A stretch of DNA of 5,527 nt from Herminiimonas sp. (lineage in GTDB: Bacteria; Pseudomonadota; Gammaproteobacteria; Burkholderiales; Burkholderiaceae): assembly GCA_014377155.1 (NCBI GenBank), contig JACMQD010000503.1, positions 1 through 5,527 of the forward strand, given 5' to 3'. The notes beneath the pieces were generated by a model that saw nothing but the letters and a program-made list of their open reading frames with translations, did not search any database and was not told the origin of the DNA. Positions 1 to 5,302 of the stretch are shown piece after piece (position 1 is the first letter of the stretch; every line of letters starts with the position of its first letter). The translations under genes were made by a program, and so were the position numbers.

Positions 1-798
1 ACGGCTGTGCAGAAAAGTCACGCCCGCTTCATGGCCTTTTGCCCACTCTATGCTTAGCTGACCGCTGGCGCTATCTTTTTGGTAGCCATCGCGGTCGGGA
101 TTGTAGGTAAAGGAACCCGCGCCTGGTTTCGACGCCGAAATGCCCTTCTCGCGTTCGGTTGCCGCGCTCAGAGCGTAACGCAGCTTGCGCTCGCCCTCGC
201 TCGATCCGGAAATACCGGCGTCGAGCTTGCGCGCGCCACGGCTGCCGACTCCGGTCGATACCGTGGCACGCGGCGCGCCATCGCCGCGCCTGGTGAAAAT
301 CTGTACCACACCGCCGATCGCATCAGCTCCGTAGACGCTGCTCAACGGACCATAGATGACTTCGATACGATCTATTTCGGCCAATGGAATCGATTCCCAC
401 ACCGCGCCGCCAGAGGTCGACGACCCGACGCGCACGCCGTCGATCAGGACAACGGACTGACTGTTGGCGGCGCCGCGAATGAACATCGACGTGACAGACC
501 CGGCGCCGCCGGTACGGCTGAGCTCAAAACCGCGTTTTTGTTGCAGGATATCAGCAACCGACCCTTGTCCGAAGCGCGCGATTTCGTCGGCGGTGATAAC
601 GAGGTTATCAGCAAGCACGTCGCTGGCGGCGACTGGCGAGCGAGTGGCTGTCACGATCAGCGGCGCCATGCCCTGGTCAGGAACAGCTTGGGCAAAGGCA
701 GGAACATAAACGGAAAACGCGAAAGCGCCGGCGATGGCAACGGCCAAAGCCAGTGGCTCGGCAGCCGGAACGGCACGCCGAAAAGTGAGTAAGGTCAT
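1..798 (-). CDS. btuB: TonB-dependent outer-membrane cobalamin receptor BtuB, 5' part (runs off the left edge)
   Basis: This is the N-terminal 266 codons of an outer-membrane vitamin B12 transporter; the rest lies beyond position 1. The reading frame is open from ATG at 798 to the window edge, and an in-frame TGA at 810-808 makes this ATG the only possible upstream start. Residues 1-36 look like a signal peptide: RR near residues 7-8, an Ala/Leu-rich core, and a likely cut after AFA (34-36). A TonB-box-like stretch PLIVTATR follows at 46-53. The plug domain shows FIRGA (106-110), VLIDGVR (117-123), and IEVIYGP...SSVYGADAIGGVVQIFT (145-169), the segment typical of BtuB and related receptors. 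The usual Arg of the VIRGP motif is Tyr149 here. The family takes up cobalamin using TonB-ExbBD energy. The cobalamin riboswitch upstream and cob genes next door favour BtuB over a siderophore receptor. No good Shine-Dalgarno precedes the start. Confidence 0.93.
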   Translation of the reverse strand, partial: MTLLTFRRAVPAAEPLALAVAIAGAFAFSVYVPAFAQAVPDQGMAPLIVTATRSPVAASDVLADNLVITADEIARFGQGSVADILQQKRGFELSRTGGAGSVTSMFIRGAANSQSVVLIDGVRVGSSTSGGAVWESIPLAEIDRIEVIYGPLSSVYGADAIGGVVQIFTRRGDGAPRATVSTGVGSRGARKLDAGISGSSEGERKLRYALSAATEREKGISASKPGAGSFTYNPDRDGYQKDSASGQLSIEWAKGHEAGVTFLHSR

Positions 799-925
799 GA
801 TAGATTTTCAAGGATACGCAACCGGCCTGCTTCCCCGCGGGCCGGATTGAAAAGACGCCTGCCGAAGCGAATGGACAACCGCACGATGCACGGCCCCTTC
901 CTTTTTCTATTGACGAAGCGTCCAC
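799..925 (-). promoter_or_regulatory. btuB leader downstream of the aptamer, probable expression platform
   Basis: This is the 127-nt untranslated stretch between the riboswitch aptamer and the btuB start. It contains a hairpin CCGGCC (845-840) / GGCCGG (827-822), extended by two pairs inside after one mismatch, with a GGGGAA loop. The hairpin ends 23 nt before the ATG. It is not followed by a U tract, so intrinsic termination is not supported. Two competing pairings are visible: GGCCGGT (827-821) with ACCGGCC of the B12 box (939-933), and GGGCCG (896-891) with CGGCCC (844-839). Control at translation initiation, or Rho-dependent termination, is inferred. Confidence 0.5.
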
Positions 926-1214
926 CTGTCCTGGCCGGTATCCGGGCTAGCAAGTCGAACCATCCCACCTTCCCATGCCGACAGCACAGTGGTTTTGAGA
1001 AATGGTTTGTCCTTGACGCGATTCTTTGTGAATCGCGTCACTGGCGCTGATTCACAAGAGCCCTCGACATTGCAGGACCATCGCGAAAGAATCAGAAACC
1101 GGACGCTTGTTTACCGTTGCGGGGGCAGCACACGTTGGCCTGGATCTGCAAAGATCCGCAGCTTCGTGTTTCCCGTTTAACTGCAGGTACATGACTACCT
1201 GCGGGCACCAAAAC
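926..1214 (-). ncRNA. Cobalamin (B12) riboswitch aptamer upstream of btuB
   Basis: Read on the minus strand, the conserved blocks of the adenosylcobalamin riboswitch appear in order. They are GGTGCC (1209-1204), TTAAACGGGAA (1180-1170), CTGCCCCCGCAACGGTAA (1128-1111), CCACTG (992-987), GGGAAGG (974-968), and the B12 box AGCCCGGATACCGGCC (948-933). Small stems support the fold: GCAGGTA/TACCTGC (1202-1196 with 1189-1183), ACACG/CGTGT (1169-1165 with 1134-1130), and a local hairpin GGATCT/AGATCC (1157-1152 with 1147-1142). The stretch between the GCAACGGTAA block and CCACTG is about 115 nt, much longer than the few tens of bases I expect, and is full of inverted repeats. The family normally represses downstream B12 uptake genes when cobalamin is abundant. 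The outer boundaries are approximate; the 5' end is set by the predicted transcription start. Confidence 0.93.
991..1100 (-). repeat. Expanded variable arm inside the riboswitch with alternative hairpins
   Basis: This insertion sits between the GCAACGGTAA core and the CCACTG block. Its base could close by GGTTT..TGA (1100-1092) with TCAAAACC (998-991, one bulge) and ATGGT/ACCAT (1081-1077 with 1006-1002). Inside are two strong, mutually exclusive stems. One is TGACGCGATT/AATCGCGTCA (1040-1031 with 1023-1014, 10 bp, 7-nt loop). The other is TTGTGAATC/GATTCACAA (1057-1049 with 1034-1026, 9 bp). A third option pairs GATTCTTT (1093-1086) with AAAGAATC (1027-1020). The complementarity is read directly; which fold occurs is unknown. 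Confidence 0.75.
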
Positions 1215-1220
1215 ACCGCC

Positions 1221-1249
1221 ATTGTATGTCGTGTGCATCTTCGTGGCAA
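1221..1249 (-). promoter_or_regulatory. Predicted sigma70 promoter of the btuB riboswitch transcript
   Basis: On the minus strand a -35 element TTGCCA (1249-1244) and a -10 element TACAAT (1226-1221) are separated by exactly 17 nt. Transcription would begin near 1214, about five bases before the first conserved riboswitch block. The site lies in the gap after the cobC stop codon, so btuB can be transcribed independently of the cob operon. Both hexamers match the housekeeping consensus in most positions, and the position just upstream of the aptamer adds weight. Confidence 0.72.
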
Positions 1250-1272
1250 CCGCAGTAGCACGACCGCTGGGC

Positions 1273-1806
1273 TCAGCGCTCCAGCAAAATGACTTCGCCG
1301 TAGCCTACGCGGTGCGGCGCCCGGGCTGCTTCCCGGGCCGTGTCTTCCAGCGTCGCAGCCGGCGTCCAGGCTTGCATCAGCCTGATCGGCCCGGCATGGC
1401 ACACCACGATCGCTGCCATTTCGCCAAGCGATTCCTGGAACATGCGCACCCGACGTGCTACCTCCAGCACGGTTTCGCCTCCAGGCGGCCGATAGCCGAT
1501 CGGATCGGCCGCCCAGGCGTCGATCTCGGTACGTGCAATATCATTCCAGCGGCGCTTTTCCCACTCACCGAAATCCATTTCGGCCAGCCGCGCATCGCGC
1601 GCAGCCGGTCTGTCGCCGAGGGCATCGGCCAGCCCGGTGCAGCGCAGCGCGGGACTAGTGAATACCGGCAAACCCGCTGGCAGTTGCATTGCCAGTGTCG
1701 TGGCCAGCCGTGCCTGCTCGGTCAGCGCGACGGCGACGTCGGTGCGGCCATAGCAGACGCCACTGTCAATCAGCGGCACCGGATGGCGGATCAGGAATAG
1801 ACGCAT
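1273..1806 (-). CDS. cobC: Alpha-ribazole phosphatase (histidine phosphatase family) CobC
   Basis: This 177-residue protein belongs to the histidine phosphatase (phosphoglycerate mutase-like) superfamily and, by context and N-terminal motif, is the cytoplasmic CobC that removes the 5'-phosphate in lower-ligand assembly, from alpha-ribazole phosphate or adenosylcobalamin phosphate. Visible catalytic features are LIRHP (5-9; His8 is the phospho-acceptor), the CobC-like CYGRTD (18-23), SPALRC (51-56), the acidic block EMDFGEWE (76-83), PPGGET (107-112), and VVCHAGPIR (134-142; His137 is the second catalytic His). It is slightly shorter than typical members near 200 residues but keeps every motif. 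ATG 1806 lies 5 nt after the cobS stop with no clear Shine-Dalgarno, which suggests reinitiation coupled to cobS. It is the last gene of the cobT-cobS-cobC operon. A broad-specificity phosphatase is the main alternative. Confidence 0.92.
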   Translation of the reverse strand: MRLFLIRHPVPLIDSGVCYGRTDVAVALTEQARLATTLAMQLPAGLPVFTSPALRCTGLADALGDRPAARDARLAEMDFGEWEKRRWNDIARTEIDAWAADPIGYRPPGGETVLEVARRVRMFQESLGEMAAIVVCHAGPIRLMQAWTPAATLEDTAREAARAPHRVGYGEVILLER

Positions 1807-1811
1807 GATTT

Positions 1812-2633
1812 TCAGGCGGGCGCTGTCAACGCCAGTACGGCGAGATAAATGCTCACTTCAGCTGCCTGCTGCACGGCGCCCAGGCAATCGCCGGTATAGC
1901 CGCCGATGCGCCTGACCAGCAACCGTGCAAACCAGATCGTCACCACGGCAGCCGCCAGTATGGCTGCGAGCATGGCGTACCAGGGCATCGCGCCCAGCCA
2001 GACCAGCGCGGCAATCGGCACGGCCACGGTCAGCGCGGCGATCAGAAATTCATTGGACGACATGTGCTGCGCCAGTGGTTTGGCTTTGCCTTCTGCCTTG
2101 ACATACGCGAGCCGCCAGATCAGCGACACCGCCGCCAGCCGCGACAATGGATGCGCCACCAATAACACCGCAATCGCATCCGCTGCAGGCAGTGCCGACA
2201 GCACCGTGCATTTCAGTGCCAGCATGAGACCGATACCGATTGCTCCATAGGCACCGATGCGCGAATCCTGCATGATTTCGAGTACGCGCGTCACCGTCAT
2301 GCCGCCGCCGAAGCCATCGCAAAAGTCGGCGAATCCATCTTCATGAAAAGCCCCGGTCAGGTAAATCGATGCGACCGTCGACAGCAGCACCGCCACCGGA
2401 GCCGGCCATACCCACGCCGTCATGCCATACACTGCGGCGGCGCCAGCGCCGACGACAATTCCAGCAGCAGGGAAATAACGTACCGCATGTTGCAGCCAGT
2501 CCGCGTGGAAGCCTACCCATCTCGGAATCGGCAAGCGCGTGAAAAATTGCAGCGCAACGAAGAACAATCGCAACTGATGCAACGCCTGGCCCGCAATGCC
2601 AACCGGTCCGCCGGAGAAAGGCGACTTGCGCAC
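1812..2633 (-). CDS. cobS: Adenosylcobinamide-GDP ribazoletransferase (cobalamin synthase) CobS
   Basis: CobS is an integral inner-membrane enzyme that condenses adenosylcobinamide-GDP with alpha-ribazole, or its phosphate, to give adenosylcobalamin or its phosphate with release of GMP. The 273-residue product shows the family motifs in order: LRLFFVALQFFTRLPIP (21-37), HEDGFADFCDGFGGG (97-111, acidic and probably metal-binding), DSRIGAYG (123-130), and GGYTGDCLGA (244-253). Several hydrophobic segments (about 55-95, 130-175, 193-235 and 255-270) fit a multi-pass membrane protein. The start is GTG at 2633: AGGA lies 9 nt upstream, inside the cobT 3' end, and the cobT stop is only 2 nt before. 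This gives about 20 residues ahead of the conserved N-terminus, so a TTG at codon 18 or 21 cannot be fully excluded. It sits between cobT and cobC, the genes for its substrate-making and product-finishing partners. Confidence 0.96.
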   Translation of the reverse strand: MRKSPFSGGPVGIAGQALHQLRLFFVALQFFTRLPIPRWVGFHADWLQHAVRYFPAAGIVVGAGAAAVYGMTAWVWPAPVAVLLSTVASIYLTGAFHEDGFADFCDGFGGGMTVTRVLEIMQDSRIGAYGAIGIGLMLALKCTVLSALPAADAIAVLLVAHPLSRLAAVSLIWRLAYVKAEGKAKPLAQHMSSNEFLIAALTVAVPIAALVWLGAMPWYAMLAAILAAAVVTIWFARLLVRRIGGYTGDCLGAVQQAAEVSIYLAVLALTAPA

Positions 2634-2635
2634 CG

Positions 2636-3673
2636 CTAGGTGTCCTTGTTGCTGAGCTGCGCCGACTCGAATGTCGCCATCTCGCGCACGAAATTAGTCG
2701 CTGCATGCAGCAACGGCATGGCGAGCGCACAACCGGTGCCCTCGCCCAGCCGCATGCCCAATTGCAGTAGCGGCCGCGCATCGAGGTGGGCCAGCATACG
2801 CCGGTGTCCGTTTTCATCGGAACAATGGGCGAACACGCAATAGTCGAGCAGTGCCGGTTGCAGGCGTGCCGCCACCAGCACCGCGCTCGTGACGATGAAG
2901 CCATCGATCAACAATGTCATGCGGCGCTGCGCGGCTGCCAGCATGGCACCGACCATCATCGCAATCTCGAAGCCGCCGTAGGTCGCCAGGAACTCCAGCG
3001 GGTCGTCCAGCGGCCCGTGAAGCCGGACTGCACGTTCGATGACATCTTGCTTGTGGCGCACGCCTGCGGCAGACAGGCCGGTGCCGGCGCCGACGCAGTC
3101 GACCACCGCGATGCCGGTCAACACATGCATCAATGCCGCCGCCGAAGTGGTATTGCCGATGCCCATTTCACCGAAGCCGATCACATTGCCTTGCAGCTCC
3201 CCGACCAGTGCCGCGCCATGCTGCATCGCTGTCTCGCATTGCACGCGCGTCATGGCCGGCTCGCGCGCAAAGTTGCGGGTGCCGCTGCCGACCTTGCATG
3301 CAGCGAGCCCGTCACGCTGCCCGAATTCATGATTGACGCCGGCGTCGGTAATATGCAAGCTGCACTGGTTCAGTCGGGCGAACACATTGATCGCGGCACC
3401 GCCGGCCAGGAAATTTTCCACCATTTGCCAGGTGACGCTTTGGGGATAGGCGGAAATATTTTCTTCGACAATGCCATGGTCGGCAGCGAATACCATAATC
3501 ACCGGCTGACGGATTTGAGGCTGTGCAGTTTGCTGGATCAGGCCGAGCTGGGTTGCCAGCGTTTCGAGCATACCGAGGCTGCCAGGCGGTTTTGTTTTAC
3601 TATTAATTGCCGCAGCAAGTATGTCAGCCAGCGTCGGATCAGCAATCGGCACGACGAGAAATGTATCTTGCAT
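2636..3673 (-). CDS. cobT: Nicotinate-nucleotide:5,6-dimethylbenzimidazole phosphoribosyltransferase CobT
   Basis: CobT transfers phosphoribose from nicotinate mononucleotide to a benzimidazole-type base, producing alpha-ribazole 5'-phosphate, the activated lower ligand of cobalamin. The 345-residue protein is close to the enterobacterial length of about 356-359 and carries KPPGSLG (28-34), FAADHGI (62-68), ITDAGVNHEF (108-117), GSGTRNF (129-135), GFGEMGIGNTT (166-176), GAGTGL, and GEGTGCAL (310-317). Glu311 aligns with the catalytic Glu317 described in Salmonella CobT. ATG 3673 opens the frame just at the conserved N-terminus; a second ATG at 3678 is in another frame. Upstream Shine-Dalgarno complementarity is weak. 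It is the first gene of the operon, with a predicted promoter about 65 nt upstream and cobS 2 nt downstream. No bluB or cobU is in the window. Confidence 0.97.
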   Translation of the reverse strand: MQDTFLVVPIADPTLADILAAAINSKTKPPGSLGMLETLATQLGLIQQTAQPQIRQPVIMVFAADHGIVEENISAYPQSVTWQMVENFLAGGAAINVFARLNQCSLHITDAGVNHEFGQRDGLAACKVGSGTRNFAREPAMTRVQCETAMQHGAALVGELQGNVIGFGEMGIGNTTSAAALMHVLTGIAVVDCVGAGTGLSAAGVRHKQDVIERAVRLHGPLDDPLEFLATYGGFEIAMMVGAMLAAAQRRMTLLIDGFIVTSAVLVAARLQPALLDYCVFAHCSDENGHRRMLAHLDARPLLQLGMRLGEGTGCALAMPLLHAATNFVREMATFESAQLSNKDT

Positions 3674-3743
3674 GGCATGGAGTAACGCTTAAAAAGTTAA
3701 TTGAAACGCGTGCGCGGTGCGCTACGGCGTGCGGAGCGCTTGC

Positions 3744-3772
3744 AGTGTAGGCGCGTCATTCGAAGCCGTCAA
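3744..3772 (-). promoter_or_regulatory. Predicted sigma70 promoter of cobT-cobS-cobC
   Basis: On the minus strand TTGACG (3772-3767) and TACACT (3749-3744) are spaced by 17 nt, close to the housekeeping consensus. Transcription would start near 3737, leaving a leader of about 64 nt before the cobT ATG. That leader is too short for a cobalamin aptamer and shows none of its motifs. Confidence 0.65.
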
Positions 3773-3781
3773 ACCTGACGG
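3766..3781. promoter_or_regulatory. Inverted repeat over the cobT -35 element, possible operator
   Basis: CCGTCA (3766-3771) and TGACGG (3776-3781) form a perfect 6-bp inverted repeat with a 4-nt centre. The left arm covers most of the predicted -35 hexamer, a position where a bound regulator would affect RNA polymerase. No regulator family is recognised, and such a short repeat can arise by chance. Confidence 0.3.
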
Positions 3782-3805
3782 ACCCGACATTACCACCACA
3801 ACAAG

Positions 3806-3834
3806 TCGACATGAAAACGCCCGCCCAGTATTAC
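3806..3834 (+). promoter_or_regulatory. Possible sigma70 promoter in the intergenic region
   Basis: TCGACA (3806-3811, one mismatch to TTGACA) and TATTAC (3829-3834, four of six to TATAAT) are separated by 17 nt. A start near 3841 would produce RNA running toward the terminator-like hairpin at 3947-3993. The evidence is hexamer similarity and spacing only. Confidence 0.35.
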
Positions 3835-3862
3835 TCTTTCCAATATAACGCCCGTGCCGGCA

Positions 3863-3888
3863 TTCCGGACCATCCGGACCATCCGGAA
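3863..3888. repeat. Three phased TCCGGA repeats
   Basis: The palindromic hexamer TCCGGA occurs at 3864-3869, 3873-3878 and 3882-3887, each 9 bp apart, with CCA as the spacer both times. Outer T and A make the two ends TTCCGGA and TCCGGAA symmetric. It could be a protein-binding array or a repeated single-stranded motif in a transcript. Confidence 0.7.
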
Positions 3889-3946
3889 ATTTTCGCGCGC
3901 TGAGCTACCGAATCGGCACAAGCGCGCCGCACGATACTTGGTTTGT

Positions 3947-3993
3947 TCGACCTTCGGTACGGCGAGAAGGCGGGCGAAAGGCTCGATTTTTTT
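3947..3993 (+). terminator. Candidate intrinsic terminator
   Basis: TCGACCTTCG (3947-3956) can pair with CGAAAGGCTCGA (3975-3986) as 10 bp with two single-base bulges around an 18-nt loop, followed at once by seven T residues (3987-3993). The geometry fits a rho-independent terminator on the plus strand, although the stem is imperfect and the loop large. No plus-strand protein gene precedes it. Confidence 0.4.
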
Positions 3994-4455
3994 CCGGCCA
4001 GCGAGCGCGGTGGACCGCTGATAGAATAAATGCGGCAACCCGCCACATTGCCGATATCGCACTACCGCATGCCAACCACCTGGCGATCTGTAACGCCTTC
4101 GGCAGTGCCAAAAGCGCACCATTCGAAGCCACCGTCGGGCTGGTAGCGCACCTGCCCTAACGAGCTGTTGCCACCAAGCCAAAGCCGGCTCGAATTGCTA
4201 TGCGGACACACTAAACCTGCGTATGATGACATGGGAAATGGCAGGCCCGCGCGCCGCGGGCAGGCGCAGCAATCCGGACTACAGGCCTCGATCGAACCAC
4301 CTTGCTGGCGCAACATGACCGTATATTTTGCCTGTCCCGCTTCCGCAGCCCCGCATCAGCGACTGCCGTTGTGCTGTTTTTGGCGACAGATTTTCTGTCG
4401 TCGCGCGCGCCGGCCTCGATCACAAGGCGCATGGTCCGGGAAATTCAAAGAACAA

Positions 4456-4469
4456 CCGTCGCGCGACGG
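4456..4469. promoter_or_regulatory. Perfect 14-bp palindrome upstream of cheZ
   Basis: CCGTCGCGCGACGG is fully self-complementary and ends 50 bp before the cheZ ATG. It could be an operator or a hairpin in the cheZ leader. GC-rich DNA produces such palindromes fairly easily, and no regulator is recognised. Confidence 0.3.
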
Positions 4470-4519
4470 CCATGTCGGCCAGTAGCGGATATTCGAAATA
4501 ATTATGGAGAAGCACCGAC

Positions 4520-5302
4520 ATGAGTGATGATTTTGATGCGTTGTTCGACGAGATTTCGGCACAGCGTGAAGAAACGGCGCTAGCGCCGGCGCCCGTGGCG
4601 GCTGCGAGCGCTGCGACCGTAGCCCCTGCAGTTACCGAACCGCCGCCGAAGGCTGAAGCTGGGCATGAGCCGGCGGCGCCTGAACTGGACGCTAACGGCA
4701 AGCCAATGTTCGAGCGCCTCGGCGGCATCGTACGCATGCTGCACGATTCGCTGCGCGAACTGGGCTATGACCGCTCGCTGTCTGATGTCGCGTCACAAAT
4801 CACCGATGCGCAGGACCGTCTGGAGTACATTGCGACTCTGACCGAAAAAGCCGCCAATACGGTGCTCAATGCCATCGATGTCGGCATGCCGGCGCAGGAC
4901 GTGCTCGCCAAGCAGTCGAAAGAAATGCAAAGCCGCTGGACCGAGATGTTCGAAGGCAAGCTGAGTGTCGAGGAATTCAAGGCGTTGGCTGGTGACTCGC
5001 GCGACTTCGCCGCGATCGTGTGCCGTGCCACCGATGCGGAAAAAGCCAGGCTTCTGGAAATCATGATGGCCCAGGATTTTCAGGATATTACTGGGCAGCT
5101 GATCAAAAAAATTGTCGTCATCACCAGCGACGCCGAACGTGAACTGGCGCTGCTGTTGCGCGACAATGCGCCGCCGGAAATGAAGGCCGCGATGGCGGCC
5201 GCCGAAAACAAGACAGTGGATCTGATGACCGGACCATCGGTGCCGTCGGCCGCGATCACGCAGGACGGCGTCGATGATCTTCTGGAAAGTCTGGGCTTCT
5301 GA
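4520..5302 (+). CDS. cheZ: Chemotaxis protein CheZ (CheY-P phosphatase)
   Basis: CheZ speeds dephosphorylation of the response regulator CheY-P and so resets the flagellar motor signal in the cytoplasm. The 260-residue protein has an acidic N-terminus, an Ala/Pro-rich linker (about 20-55), and a long helical region (about 62-210) expected to form the four-helix-bundle dimer. It contains the active-site motif AQDFQDITGQ (184-193), where Asp189 and Gln193 match Asp143 and Gln147 of E. coli CheZ. A Pro/Ala-containing linker leads to the C-terminal CheY-binding peptide QDGVDDLLESLGF (248-260). The length exceeds the 214 residues of E. coli CheZ and is close to Pseudomonas CheZ; the extra is mostly the N-terminal linker. 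ATG 4520 has GGAGA at 4506-4510, a 9-nt spacing. The stop overlaps the cheA start by one base (TGATG), so the two are probably translationally coupled. Confidence 0.96.
   Translation: MSDDFDALFDEISAQREETALAPAPVAAASAATVAPAVTEPPPKAEAGHEPAAPELDANGKPMFERLGGIVRMLHDSLRELGYDRSLSDVASQITDAQDRLEYIATLTEKAANTVLNAIDVGMPAQDVLAKQSKEMQSRWTEMFEGKLSVEEFKALAGDSRDFAAIVCRATDAEKARLLEIMMAQDFQDITGQLIKKIVVITSDAERELALLLRDNAPPEMKAAMAAAENKTVDLMTGPSVPSAAITQDGVDDLLESLGF

Larger units (their letters stand above)
3782..4505. other. Non-coding interval between the cob operon and cheZ
   Basis: No reading frame here gives a protein that looks real: the open frames on both strands are short, rich in Arg/Cys/Trp, and lack recognisable motifs or good ribosome sites. 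What can be seen is a set of three TCCGGA repeats, a promoter-like and terminator-like pair that could bound a small plus-strand RNA, and several hairpins: GCCCGCG/CGCGGGC at 4245-4261, CGACAGA/TCTGTCG at 4384-4400, and a palindrome at 4456-4469. The cheZ promoter must lie here or cheZ is read from further upstream. A weak candidate is TTGCTG (4302-4307) with TATTTT (4324-4329), spacer 16. Confidence 0.6.

Noticed and set aside
79..792. 237-codon plus-strand open frame at the left end
   Set aside because: It is antisense to the btuB frame, which shows a signal peptide and plug motifs; the plus-strand product is Arg/Gly-rich and unrecognisable.
1014..1082. Stretch with TGGTCCTG first taken as the 5' end of the riboswitch aptamer
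   Set aside because: The true 5' conserved blocks (GGTGCC, TTAAACGGGAA, GCAACGGTAA) lie further upstream at 1209-1111; this stretch belongs to the inserted arm.
1265..1285. Hairpins CGCTG/CAGCG and GCTGG/CCAGC around the cobC stop as a terminator
   Set aside because: The stems are 5 bp, mutually exclusive and lack a following T tract, so termination between cobC and btuB is not supported.
1222..1800. 192-codon plus-strand open frame opposite cobC
   Set aside because: It is an antisense shadow in GC-rich DNA; the minus-strand CobC has all catalytic motifs. Its start also overlaps the predicted btuB promoter.
2786..3685. 299-codon open frame on the plus strand opposite cobT
   Set aside because: It is the antisense shadow of cobT: rich in His/Arg/Gln/Cys, no family motifs and no ribosome site, whereas the minus-strand frame is a complete CobT.
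4027..4056. TAAA ... GCCGATA resembling a flagellar sigma28 promoter before cheZ
   Set aside because: The spacing between the two parts is 19 nt rather than about 15, and the rest of the -35 does not match; it is also more than 450 bp from cheZ.
3790..4182. 130-codon minus-strand open frame in the intergenic region
   Set aside because: Composition is heavy in Trp/Arg, no domain is recognised, there is no clear ribosome site, and it spans the TCCGGA repeats. Other frames in this interval are equally poor.
4384..4404. Hairpin CGACAGA/TCTGTCG as a terminator
   Set aside because: No T tract follows it on either strand; on the minus strand the stem is followed by A residues.
3782..4519. CRISPR array, tRNA/rRNA gene or insertion sequence
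   Set aside because: There are no regularly spaced repeats with unique spacers, no cloverleaf or rRNA-like sequence, and no transposase fragment or terminal inverted repeats with target duplication.
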